A DNA stretch of 64,000 nt from Diphasiastrum complanatum (Eukaryota > Streptophyta > Lycopodiopsida > Lycopodiales > Lycopodiaceae): contig CM055092.1 in NCBI GenBank assembly GCA_029204225.1, positions 86,664,537 to 86,728,536 on the forward strand, read 5' to 3'. The notes below the pieces were generated by a model. The model did no database searches. It was not told the DNA's origin and saw only the letters and a list, made by a program, of their open reading frames with translations. This document shows, piece by piece, positions 36,525 through 47,781 of this stretch (positions within the stretch are counted from its first letter, which is position 1; each line of letters opens with the position of its first letter). Position numbers and translations under genes: made by a program.

Positions 36525-37511
36525 GATAAAATGCATTTATTTGGATCACTCTCCAATGTGTACTCATGCTTGAGGCTACCACATTCCTTTGATTGATGCA
36601 AATTAATCACCTTGATATCTGCTATTGCCAATCTTCATCTTTACGCTTTTTTGAATATTTTGTAAATTTTGCTACTTTCTTGACTTTGTGTGTATTTTGA
36701 CCTTCATGTGCATTTTTTAGTCTTGGAACATTTGTAAATTTTTACTCTTCTCTAAATTTATGCCATTTCTTGACTGTTCGACTTTTTCAACTTTGACATG
36801 TCGAGTTTTTCTCTTGTTGCGATTTACATGTATTTTTGTAGACTAACTATTTACAAGTATCTACAGGTTGTGCATTATTTATTTCCATCTGAGATAGAAA
36901 TCTAACACATGTATGAATGAGTGGAGATAGACTAGGTTTGGATCAAAACTATGCTTGGTGGAAGTCAAGCCTTGTGCAAAAAATGGTTATTGCAATTAGA
37001 CTTTAGTTGGAATATAGGAGCTATGCACTACTAAAACAACTTTCTTATGTGGTATACAGAATGTCTTTAGCAATCCATGTAAACATGTAAAATGATGCAT
37101 GTTTGTCTAAGATAGTCATCTAGTAGTTATCAAGTTCTCGACATAGAAAAACCCATGCAAATTTATATCATTTAAAAAAGAAAATCTTGAATTTTCTTTA
37201 CGTATCAAGTCATATCAATTAACCTACCATAGGAGACAATTGAAAAAATCATTATTGCTCAGTTATATACATGTAAAGACTTTAGTATATGTTTCAAGAT
37301 TCAAATGTTTTGTGAGACCCCTCTTTCGAAATTATGCAAATTTAAAGCCTACATACAACTACAATGGTCCAAATCCATTTGATTCAATTTCAACATTGAT
37401 GATCTTCACATATCTCATCATATTTGTGAGTACTTGTGAGCATCGAAGTAAAATGACAATGGAGATGGATTGAGGCGTTACAATAGAGTCATACATAATT
37501 CAGTTAGAATT
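36525..37511 (+). repeat. Inverted repeat arm 1 (about 1 kb)
   Basis: Nearly the whole segment is found in reverse complement at 45025-46020, for example the block with TCTTGACTTTGTGTGTATTTTGA and the block TTTGTGAGACCCCTCTTTCG. The match starts near CTAATTTCTATGCAC and ends near CATAATTCAGTTAGAATT. No coding seen. The arms face each other across 7.5 kb containing the LEA_2 gene. Confidence 0.9.
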
Positions 37512-37662
37512 AAAGTAGAACTATTGTGTTACTGTACTGTGGGTCCTATAAGTGGGTAAGGACTAGTTGGCCTCGCCATGAGGCGAGTCGACAGGACATG
37601 CGTCCCGTCAACGACAACCTGAGCCATGCATGGGTTGCCATAGTGAAAAAGTGATACTTACA

Positions 37663-37900
37663 TTTGAGATGGATAACAACCGACACTCAACTTTGACACC
37701 TGTCTTCCTCACTGTGCTAACTTTCACAGTTTTGTTTGGTGGGATGTTGGCAAGTACCAGTTGGATGTGAAATAAGTTTTGCTTTATAGTGCTTTTTTAG
37801 TACTATGAGAACTTCTCATATTTTACTTTACCTAGTTGGATTATGAATAAAGGCTTCAAAGGGTTTGGTCTTGCTTTGTCAAGAGAAATTATGTTTTGTT
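37663..37900 (+). repeat. PLE-associated upstream repeat, copy 3
   Basis: GAGATGGATAACAACCGACAC ... ACACCTGTCTTCCTCACT ... GGGATGTTGGCAAGTACC and, further on, TTCAAAGGGTTTGGTCTTG match 21195-21410 in order. No PLE protein follows within the next kilobase. Confidence 0.55.
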
Positions 37901-39930
37901 CTGTTATCTCTCTCTCTTCACCATTTTTTTGTCATGTTAGTCTTACCAACCCCATTTTTCATTCATCTTTCAGCCACCCATTCAATGACATCTTATATAT
38001 GCTTGTTTTCCTCATGAGTAAATGTGTGTTGAGCTATACAAACAGCTCCAGTTTGTGTTTCATTGTGTGCTTATTGTACTATTTCATACCCATGTGGACC
38101 AATCAACATTGGCAAAACATGTTTTGTCTATCACTTGCCACTTTCTTCTCTCAAAAATTTCCCAGCCAACCTCATCTCTTATTTAAAAAATGTTTTAAAC
38201 AAAGACTCACCAATGGATTTTGTTTTTTTTTTTTCAAATTTGATGGTGATGCAACACAAGCAATGCACGTGAACTCATGGTTGCTATGAAATGAGTTTTT
38301 CTTTTGCCAGTTTTGCATGTTGCGTAGCACTCCAATATTCTTAAGAGTGACCCATTCACTTTGTATATGGTGTCTTTAAAATTTTCACTTTCTTGAGCAT
38401 TAACTATCACAAACTTTCCTACCAACTTGAGTACATAGTCTTGACTTTCAAAGAAAATCTTAAATACAAACATACCAACAACAATACTAGGAGACTTCAA
38501 CATCAGCATGCTCTTTTTTTCAATCATAAAATACAGTTGAAAATCATCATGAATCTATATAATTTCCACAAAAGCATCACTATAACGACAACCTTGTACT
38601 CAAGCAAATTAAAAAAAAAAACTTTTAAAAGAAGTGTAATCATTTTGTAACATACTTTTACTTCACTAGCCAATGTATTACAATTAGCTTCACTAGCATC
38701 ATCATGTATGAATTTCACACATCAATAGAGATAGACATAGCTAGGTGTCCACTTGCACAATAGCTGAGGCTCTAACTAATGATTGCATGGCCGCAATAAC
38801 AATTTTTATCAAACTCGCCTATCATGAATAACAAAACTCATAGTTTGCACTTTTTTTTTCAATGTGCCCATAAGGTTTTGTAATTTTTCGATGAGCTCTT
38901 CCTTCAATGGGGTCCGTGCTCATGAAAAGCCAACAGATTTCAAAGTCTCTATATATTATAAGTCTTTAAATATTCACTATCTAAAACCCATTAAGGAATC
39001 AACGTTTCATAATGAAATTTTATTATAAATTGATTCAAATTAGGGATAGGAAAGGAAAAAAAACATCAACAAATGAGACTTCAAAAAGTAAAACTATGAG
39101 AGCATTGGATGTAGTGCAAACAAAAAACTAGCAAAGTCCTACAACCAACCAACTGATTTTAAAATATATCGATTGATCTTGAAACAAGCAACCTTGATCA
39201 AAAAATAGGCGGAAATTTTTAAGTACACATTAACAAAATTCATTGAATCACTTAAGTTTTATACTACTAAAAAGTAGATATACCTATTACAATAAGTAGC
39301 ATTACTCTTTGGATTTCTTTTGGCGAACTTAGCCTAAGGTACTTCAAATGTATGTTTCCTATTGAGAAATGTAGGCTCTTTGAATTTTTTACCAAGTTTT
39401 AAACTGCACACAATTGACTTTTCAAGAAAATTTTAATAAACATTTTGCAAATGCACTTGAATTAAAAATTGGCCAGACTTAAAAACTGTAAAGGACCAAA
39501 ATGGGCTGGAACCCCACAAAACCGACCTAGCTGGAGAAGAAAGAGCTTGATGAGCATTGATTGGATGGGTCCAAAATAGCAAAGGTGTCAAAACTAGCTT
39601 CATTCATATTCATTTATAATCTTATAATTTTTTATTCAATATAGAAATAATTTAAAGGTCTTATGATATATTTATTATATTTCAACTAAAGCTGAAATCA
39701 TTTAAGACATTATTGGTTAGTTTAGAATATACAAATAAATACCTTTGGAAATCCTCTTTTGTACAATAACCTGCTTGGCCAGTCATTCGTCGAAATTGTA
39801 AGTGTTTTTAAAAGCAAGCAAAGTATAAGTACGAAGTCGGCATTTTCTCTCAAAAATCGACATTGTTAAAATATTGACGGTTTTTTATATAAGCAAATAA
39901 ACCTTTGATGAGTAATAGTCCTTAAAAAAA
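37901..39930. other. No supported gene
   Basis: AT-rich sequence. Open stretches such as 37843-38289 have no motif or splice support. Confidence 0.55.
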
Positions 39931-39933
39931 GGG

Positions 39934-40106
39934 GGTGTATGTATGCGTAGAGTTGTTGACTACCACTAGAAAGGTGCAAGGCTCGAAACCCGTCGATCAC
40001 TGTGTAGTGACATCTAAGGAGCTTAGCTTTGTAAATGGTGTTGCCAAGTTGTATATGTTGTATATAACGACCAATAGTTGCTTAACATGTATGCAAAAAA
40101 AAAAAA
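39934..40106 (+). mobile_element. SINE-like unit 1
   Basis: A GTGTATGTATGCGTAG start resembling an RNA polymerase III A box, followed about 35 bases later by GGCTCGAAACC (39980-39990), close to the B-box consensus GGTTCGANNCC, and a 3' run of 12 A at 40095-40106. The unit resembles the one directly downstream, so it looks like a tRNA-derived SINE. It does not fold into a complete tRNA by eye. Confidence 0.6.
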
Positions 40107-40129
40107 CTTAAAATAGTCCATCAGAGCAC

Positions 40130-40256
40130 TGTGTGTATGGGTAGCGTTGCTGACTACTGTGATCCACAAGACATAGACTCGAATCCCAACTGCTCCGTAG
40201 TGTCTTCTTTCACATGCCGTTGCCCACATTGCATTGCCAGGCTGTTACAAAAAAAA
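40130..40256 (+). mobile_element. SINE-like unit 2
   Basis: GTGTGTATGGGTAGCGTTGCTGAC at the start and GACTCGAATCCC (40176-40187) as B box, in the same spacing as in unit 1, ending in an A-rich tail. Shares GTTGNTGACTACNA and a GTAGTG block with unit 1. Confidence 0.6.
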
Positions 40257-40329
40257 TAGAAATAAAATAAAAAAGCTTTAAAAAAATTTAACTCAAAAAA
40301 GGTTGCCCCAACATTGAAGAAGTGGATGG

Positions 40330-40440
40330 ATTACCTTAGGGGGATGACCTACTGGTCCCGTCTCCTTTTGGAGTTGGAAGACCTGCTGGTCCGGTGGCCT
40401 TTAGGTCGGTTTACCTGCTGGTCCGGTCGCCTTTAAGAGA
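40330..40440. repeat. Short tandem repeat with ACCTGCTGGTCCGGT
   Basis: ACCTACTGGTCCCGT, ACCTGCTGGTCCGGT and ACCTGCTGGTCCGGT lie at about 40347, 40380 and 40411, each followed by a CCTTT-containing stretch. Non-coding. Confidence 0.75.
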
Positions 40441-40779
40441 GAGCTGGCTCCAACGCGCTTCCGTATGTACACAAAAAGCTGTACCGTACGTAGACGTATA
40501 AACGTATGTTGAAAAGCAGACCGTATCTGAGAGCAGAGAGAGTGAAGTCGCGCCGAAGATGCTCTACGGTGGCGGCGACGTCGATGAAGGAGGGAAGCGA
40601 GAAGGAAGGCGGAATTGCTGAGACGACGACGAAGATAATGAGATTTGGCGATGGCGGTTGTGGATCGACGGTAAGATCGTGTTCTTGCTCGGCATTGTCG
40701 TCGAAGATATTGTTTGTCGCGGCTTGTTTGAGATTTTGAAGTTTTATGGCATGTCTTGGTGAGCATTTCGACTTGTTAA

Positions 40780-40955
40780 TGGCTGTCTGCCTCTGCTGGT
40801 GATGCATTTCAGCTTATTATGGCTGTGTCTCTTCTGCTGATGCATTTCAGATTATTATTGCTGTTTGCCTCCGACGGTGATGCATTTTCATCTCATTATG
40901 GCTGTGTGCCTCTGATGGTGAGGCATTTCAGCTTATTATGGCTCTGTGGTGAGTA
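40780..40955. repeat. Minisatellite upstream of the LEA_2 gene
   Basis: About four imperfect units with TGATGCATTT(T)CA(G/T), (T)TATTATGGCTGT and GCCTCTG at 40-55-base spacing. It lies 0.4-0.6 kb upstream of the LEA_2 start codon, possibly in its promoter or 5' untranslated region. Confidence 0.8.
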
Positions 40956-41374
40956 GTTGAGGTTGTTCTACCAAGTCAGCTTGTGCAGTTTTATCTCTTC
41001 AAGCATTTGGTAAGTAGTTTTACCAAAGAAGGCAGCATCAGCGGGATTATTATTGCCTCTATTTCTTTATTGCAAAGGACTGATGGAGAAAACTGATTTC
41101 TGCTTCTATTTCTAGGCATTTGGTAAGTAGTTTAACTATCTATAGAAGGGAGGCAGAAGCAGAAGCATTGATGCGGGAAACTGACTTCTGAATTGATGGA
41201 AGTGATTTCGTCATCTTTGAGGAAGAGCTTTTTGGAACTAGGGAGTGAGGACACAGGATATGCATGAGGAAGCAGGTAAGTGCTCGCAAATGCGTTGTTC
41301 CTAAGAAGAAACAAGAGTGAGATCGTGAAGCAATAAATTATCTTTGCAAGCTAGGCATCTTGGAGCTTTCAGCA

Positions 41375-41883
41375 ATGTCAAGGTATCACGGCAAGGCGCA
41401 TCGTTCGTTCGATTCAGAAGGCACGAGCATTGGAGTGTCTCCGCCTCTCTCGCCTCCTCGTCACCCTGTTTATTTTGTGCAAAGTCCTTCGCGCAGCGAG
41501 TCTCAAGATGGCGAGAAGCCATCTTTCCACTCAACTCCCCTGGCATTGAGTCCTACAGCGTCTCCGCTTCATTACTCCTTCTCTACAGATGCTGTAAGAA
41601 CAGCTCCGAAGCCTGGTTCGAGAAGAGTCCTACCTCAGCCGACGTCGGGAGTCGCCTCAATTCGTCAGCCTTCTCAAAAGAAAGGCTACGTGCCATGGAC
41701 TCCGGGCACGATAATCGAGGAGGAAGAGCAGCTAGCCAGTTCTGCTAAAAAGAAAGGATTGTCACGCTGGTGCATGTTCTTGATCAGTTTTCTGTTCTGC
41801 ATTTTGCTTCTGACTATTGGAGCCTTGATATTTTGGCTAGTTTGCCAACCTCATTCCCCTCGGCTACTCGTGAAGGTAGTTCA

Positions 41884-41938
<55 letters not shown>

Positions 41939-42966
41939 TTTGTGACGCATATTGTAATGAACATTACTTAGAGGAAAAGATCTGGTTATCGTAGCTTACC
42001 TCAGAGGGTAGAACATAAACATCAGACAATGCTGTGTACGTTTTGTCTTTTGACGTAAGGATACCATTTATATAGCACTAGCTGGAGTTTATTCTATGTG
42101 TTCTTCACAATTACTAGATAAAACTATCGTGTCTGCAAAGGATACTGCTAAAATCCTCTTTTTGGGTTGCCAGTTAGTTAATCTTCTCTTGCATTTGATT
42201 GAATTCCAAGTCCTGATCTCAAGTAGAGTAGTTCATTATCGTAAGGCACATCATTATCTGGATAAAGACAGTTTTAGAAACAAATGATAGTTAGCTAGTC
42301 CGTGATGCAAGGACGACTGTTAATATTTGTGGATGTTGATGGTTTGGATAGAGTTATACGAACTTAATCTTACTTTTTACACGGTAATTTCAGGATGTGA
42401 TGTTTAAGGAGCTAGAAGTTGTTCCAGGAACTGATGAAGGCGTGCCCACAAGGGTTCTAACAGTGAACTGCACTATTCTATTGACTTTAAGCAATCCTTC
42501 TCAGTATTTCGGAGTACATGTCAGTGCCTCAGAGATCGATTTAGTCTACTCTGAACTAGTTGTCGGCACAGGCCAGGTAAGTATTTGGTTTAGACTGGCT
42601 ACATTACAGCTTGTTCAAATGGTAGCAAATGCTTAAAAGGTCAGCAACTAGGTTGAATGTGGATTGACTTTTTTCCAGGTACCTAAGTTTTATCAGCCAA
42701 AGGACAGTGAGAGAACCTTCTCTGTGAATGTTGCTGGTATTAAGCTACCACTCTATGGTGCTGGACCTAGCCTGCAAAGCATTACAGATGCTGGAGGAGG
42801 AGTTCCTTTTCATTTGGGAGGAGTTCTACAGTCTCGTGCGTATGTCTTTTGGAAATTCGTCAAACCAAAGTTCAGAAACTACATATCATGTGACGTAATT
42901 GTGAATAGCAGTGGAATGGCCTTTCTCAAACTTATCCAAAAGGCCTGTTCGTATACTCGAAATTGA
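41375..42966 (+). CDS. LEA_2-family single-pass membrane protein (intact)
   Basis: Three exons: 41375-41875, 42394-42576 and 42679-42966, all with GT-AG introns in phase 0, give 323 residues. The N-terminus has the hallmark PVYFVQSPSRSESQDGEK (about residues 29-46), followed by serine/proline-rich sequence, a VIEEEEQ acidic stretch and a hydrophobic segment (WCMFLISFLFCILLLTIGAL) near residue 132. The C-terminal part is a LEA_2 beta-sandwich (ILLTLSNPSQYFGVHVSAS, FYQPKDSERTFSVNV, KLPLYGAG, PKFRNYISCDV). This is the architecture of the plant 'late embryogenesis abundant hydroxyproline-rich glycoprotein' family. Biochemical role unknown; related LEA_2 proteins act in stress and membrane-wall processes. 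The ATG chosen is the first in the conserved frame. No disruption seen. Confidence 0.93.
41887..41935. repeat. (GA)n microsatellite in intron 1 of the LEA_2 gene
   Basis: 49 bases of GA starting 11 bases after the 5' splice site of intron 1. A tract this close to a donor could influence splicing, though the donor GTAGTT itself is intact. Confidence 0.95.
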
Positions 42967-45024
42967 GTTTGCTCATTACTGTTGACTGCTAATTTTAGAT
43001 AGTGGCACTGGTTATTCGTGCTTTATAAGTATGTCATTGAAATGGAATGTATACTAAATGCAGACGGTGTTCAATCTTTCCGGGACTGCAGACCTCTAGT
43101 GTGTAAAGTGATGAGATTAATGTTAATTGACTCAATAGGAATGACGGGCTAGAATCTTTCCAGAGGACCGCAAAACTTCTGGGAGGGTCAATATTTTAGT
43201 AGTTGGCAGTTATTAGTGTTTAATTTATATAATCAGCATAAAGTTGCTGGTTATAAGTTCCTCAAAGAAGCTCCCAATCACTATCCAGAAGTAAGGTATG
43301 ATTTTGCAACAGATCATATGTACTTACCTATATACTATGAAAGTATTGTGTAATTAGATAGAAAGAACCATCTTTGTTTCTCCTTCATAAAAAGCTCTTT
43401 CACAGAAGAGCTGAATTGTATGCATTACTATGCAATCGACTGATTGGCTGTCTTTTTGCTGAAAGACATTTTACCTGCTTTCCAATAGAGCTTATGAGAG
43501 AGTGGGAATCGAAGTCCCTTATGGACACAATAGGAATTTAAACCCTGCTCTAATGAGAAATTGCCACATGTGAAAACAAGCCAGGAGATTTTTCACACGG
43601 GACCACCTGGGAGCAACATACAGGCTTCATGCCTGTGCCTGCACACACACACACACACACAGGAGCTTAATGGCAGGTTATCATATACATTTTGTGGGTT
43701 AGAATATTAACTTTATATGATGGGATTATCCAACATGTGGCTTGTTACTAAAAATCTGGCCCCTTTTGCACACATGGCAGCGTTTGAATTGTGTTGGGAG
43801 TTACCTGGCCCATGCCAGTAAGAGACTAGTAGTGGGAATAAATATGGTTCCAACCTTGAGCATTGACACGATTCCCTTATATATTGGAGTCTAAGTACCA
43901 AGAAGGAGACTGGCAAGTGATGTATCGTATATACAGGATACAGAAGCTCAATGCCATACTTTGAACTTTGATACAATGCTTAAGTCGTAAAGTTGGATGT
44001 GTTGCTCACAAGCACTTTCTGTTTGATACACTGTAACGAATTATTGTTGTCAATCCGGCAATACCTATGAGATTATGTTGCCGGATAAAGTGACAACTGC
44101 ATGCTCTGATCATCCTTTTAGTTTCTCTTGTTTCTAGGAAAGGGATGAGCTCAATGCTGTTTATGCTCTTTTTTTCACTACTAGTTGTATTGGAAGTTTA
44201 AGTAGGCAATAAGCTTTTAATTGTTTCTATAATATCAGACGCTGGAGTTGCTTATGAAATAAGCTTGTCAATTGCTGGTATTGAAAGAATAGTTTTTGCC
44301 TTGTCAATGTTGCAAATGTAGTAAATAGTTTTGCAACAATAATTAATACCTCCAAAGATTTCTGACAGTCATGCTTCAACCATCCATGTAGTTTTTAGGT
44401 TTGATATCTAGTCTGGCTATGTGTGTATGCAACTTTGATAATTCCTGATTGCTCTCAAAACGCTTCGCATAGAGTTAACACTCATTCAATTTAACCAACT
44501 TGTATGAATCCATTTCAAACTATCTATCAATTCCTGACATTTCAAGCTAAAATTCAAGCTAGCTTGCCAATATTGCTAATTCTAAGTCAAAAGTGAACTT
44601 ATTTATTTATGAGCAGAAGAGGCATATCATAATAATCCAAGATAAAATATGCTTGAAATCAATGCATACTAGTTACCCAAGAATGTCAATTGAAAATTTC
44701 CTTGAAATTCTCACATTAAGAATATACTAAAAGTCTCTCAGCTCCAAGCTGATATTGGGTTCTAAAGAACTTGACTTAACCCAAACCCTAATACCTGTTA
44801 TTTTTTAAATCAGCCTCCTTGGATCCTGAATCACATTTTCCATAAAACCATGATTCAAAATTCACTCATTGATTTGCCAAGATTTAGGGATTATATGGGT
44901 AGCCTTGAGAATTGGGCTGATAAGTAATATGAAAATAAAGTACACATCTATAGCTATGTACAAATGATGACCATGTGGTCAAACAAGCCATGTGGCCAAT
45001 GCACATTACTTGGTTTTCCAAATT
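42967..45024. other. No supported gene
   Basis: 3' flank of the LEA_2 gene and AT-rich intergenic sequence. A short CA run (about 43643-43662) is the only repeat noted. Confidence 0.55.
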
Positions 45025-46020
45025 CTAACATGAATCATGTATCACTCTTCTTTAACGCCTCAATCCATTTCCGTTGTCATTTTACTTTGATGCTCATCTG
45101 CATTGTCACTTTACTTTGATGTTGACAAGTACTCACAAATATGGTGATGAGATATGTGAATCATAAATGTTGAAATTGAATCAAATGGATTTGGACCATT
45201 CTAGTTATATGTAGGCTTTAAATTTGCATAATTTCGAAAGAGGGGTCTCACAAAACATTTGAATCTTGAAGCATATACAATATTAGTGAGCAATACTGAT
45301 TTTTTCAAGTGATTCCTATAGTAGGTTAATTGTTATGATTTCATACGTAGAGAAAATTCAAGTTCTTTTTCAAATGATATAAATTTGCATGGGTTTTCTA
45401 TGTCAAGAACTTGATAAGTACTAGATGACTATTTTAGACAAACATGCATCATTTTACATGTTTACATGAATTGCTAAAGACATTTTGTATACCACAAACA
45501 TGCATAGCTCCTATATTCCAACTGAAGTCTAATTGCAATAACCATTTTTTGCACAAGACTTGGCTTTTACCAAGCATAGTTTTGACCTAAACCAAGTCTC
45601 TATTTCCACTCATTCATACATGTGTTAGATTTTTATCTCAGATGGAAATAAATATGTAATGTGCACAACCTGTAGATACTTGTAAATAGTTAGTCTACAA
45701 AAATGCATTTAACTTGCAACAAGAGAAAACTTGACATGTCAAAAGTTGGAAAAGTAAAACAGTCAAGAAATGGCATGAATTCAAAGAAGATTAAAAATTT
45801 CACAAATGTTCCAAGACTAAAAAATGCACATGAAAGTCAAAATACACACATAGTCAAGAAAGTAGCAAAATTTACAAAATATTTTAAAAAAGCATAAGGA
45901 TGAAGATTGGCAGTAGCACAAATCAAGATGATTAATTCGCATCAATCAAAGGAATGTGGTAGCCTCAAGTATGAGTACACATTGGAGAGTGATCCATAAA
46001 GGCATTTTATTAATTACCAC
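45025..46020 (-). repeat. Inverted repeat arm 2 (about 1 kb)
   Basis: Reverse complement of 36525-37511, estimated at roughly 85-90 percent identity by eye. Its outer end lies about 100 bases before gene remnant 1. Confidence 0.9.
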
Positions 46021-46120
46021 ATAGAAATTAACTAAAAACTCTATCTCTACCACATTTTTTAAGTGAGGAATGGGTTCCCCTCGATTCTACCATAGCAGAA
46101 AGTTTTAGATCGAAGTTTTT

Positions 46121-46777
46121 ATGGACATTCAAAACTGCATGAAATGTAGCACGGGTTCAAAAGCCAGTAGACTATATTGGTATTTACCATTTGCAATTTT
46201 TGTAGATTTTTTTGCTAGATGTAATGTTCGTAAAACAGCTACAATGTTCATTGCTAAGGATTTAACTAATGAAATGATATCAGAACTCCTTGATGATCAT
46301 TGGGATGTGAAAACTGATGGCAGCATTCGATATAGAGCTAACAAATCATCCATGATATTTAGATATCATATAGAAAAACAAATGCTTTCTTTTATGGTTT
46401 ATTATAGAAGATGGATTAGAAATAATAATGAATGGAAAGCATTAGATCAAGACTTTACAGTGAACCATCAAGAGCAAATGCAAATAGAGGTGAAGCAAAA
46501 TGAGGTTGTTATTGCAACAATTGAAGTGGAGGAGGACTGGAGTCTAAAATATATACGATCGGAACTTACAATGCTCCAATTTGACATACCTCAAAGCTAT
46601 GGTTTTTGAGTAAATGGAAGAATGGTACGTCTTTGTATTTAAATAGTCTGTTATGTAATTGTTATCCTGTTATTTATTAACAATGATTTATTGATAGTGT
46701 AGATTAGAGCAAGGCAAGAAGATCATATCCCATGCAAAGATTTATTGTCAGGCATAGAAATTGTCGCAACAAATTAA
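46121..46777 (+). pseudogene. Spliced gene remnant 1, unknown protein
   Basis: Exon 1 (46121-46624) encodes MDIQNCMKCSTGSKASRLYW and continues to SELTMLQFDIPQSYGF, with one in-frame TGA at 46607-46609, then VNGRM. A GT-AG intron (46625-46702) leads to exon 2 (46703-46777), which reads IRARQEDHIPCKDLLSGIE and ends in TAA. Frame and splice phase fit, so this was a real gene. Total about 193 residues. No family recognised. It has the same strand as the next two remnants and may belong to the same mobile unit. Confidence 0.55.
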
Positions 46778-47334
46778 AGCTTTGATGAATCAATAAATCT
46801 ACAATATTGGTGAGCTTAACTTTCCTTGTGAAATTTTAGATTGCTAACTTTTGGCTCCTTTTATATTAACCCACATTGTTTATTGATAAATGTAATTCCA
46901 TTGTTTTCATGTGCAAGTTCAAGGAAAGTGAAATGAAAGATTGAAATAGCAACAATAGAATATCAAATGATGGAAATAGCAATAATCAAATATCAAAAGA
47001 CCCAATAGGGTCATCATTTGTACACATTGAATGTAAATTTTTGAAGTACATATTTTTATATTGGCCTTTCAATAAGACCATCTATCTATTTTTCTATATA
47101 AATTTCTTGTCCATGAGCTCTTTCAAGTGTAAGCTCCCCAGCTTCTTGATTCTTGTCACCGATGTTGCATTAGAGAGAAAAATCTTAATCATCTCTTGTC
47201 AAAATTCAATATAGATCCCGCAGATTCATTGCAGCCGTTTGGAAATCACCATTAGATATGCGACACTTCAGAGATACGTCAATTCCTATAACGTGTGCGA
47301 AGCATTTATGTGCAATGTCGGCCAAATCCATAGG
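46778..47334. other. No supported gene
   Basis: AT-rich spacer between gene remnant 1 and the promoter repeats of gene remnant 2. Confidence 0.5.
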
Positions 47335-47500
47335 TGACACATGTATGGTTGAAAAGCAGACACATGTATCTGCCCGTGTGGAGTAATCATTAATAAAACA
47401 CACGAATCAGAAATTGGCACGTGTGTGGTTGAAAATCTGACACGTATATTTGCACGTGTGGAGCAATCATTAATAGGACACACCAATCAAAAATTGTCAC
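47335..47500 (+). promoter_or_regulatory. Two 82-bp tandem repeats with CACGTG cores
   Basis: Units at about 47335-47416 and 47417-47500 share ATGGTTGAAAA/GTGGTTGAAAA, a CGTGTGGAG(T/C)AATCATTAAT block and a following (G/A)ACACACxAATCA block. GGCACGTGTG, TGCACGTGTG and GTCACGTGGC are G-box/E-box-like plant regulatory cores. They end about 40 bases before a TATA box, so they probably act as upstream promoter elements of gene remnant 2. Confidence 0.65.
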
Positions 47501-47538
47501 GTGGCGTTTTTTCATCTAATGCACAAAAAATCTCTCTC

Positions 47539-47546
47539 TATATAAG
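47539..47546 (+). promoter_or_regulatory. TATA box of gene remnant 2
   Basis: TATATAAG in a pyrimidine-rich context (TCTCTCTCTATATAAGCAGA), a near-ideal plant TATA element. It lies about 240 bases upstream of the ATG at 47782, leaving a roughly 210-base leader. Confidence 0.7.
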
Positions 47547-47781
47547 CAGAGACCATAATTAAAAAACATTTGCCTATCAGATTCGTGAGTCGTTCCTTGC
47601 TCTCTGTCACCCAAACTGGATATCGGAGCCGTGCGACCTTCTACATTCTTTCTGAGAGACTTGGTTGCTGCTCGCGCCACTGCGATATTGGAATCTACTG
47701 GGTTGATATCGGAGCCACGCGAGGATCTACATACAATTAATTCATCTACGACCTACTTGCGTGTCTGTGATATCGGAAGGA

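Noticed and set aside
39934-40256. Functional tRNA genes
   Set aside because: Only B-box-like and weak A-box-like text is present; no acceptor or anticodon stem pairing could be found by eye.
40401-40807. Minus-strand frames of about 120 residues near the LEA_2 promoter
   Set aside because: Arg/Ser/Leu-rich, overlapping in two frames, lying in the leader/minisatellite region of the LEA_2 gene; no motif.
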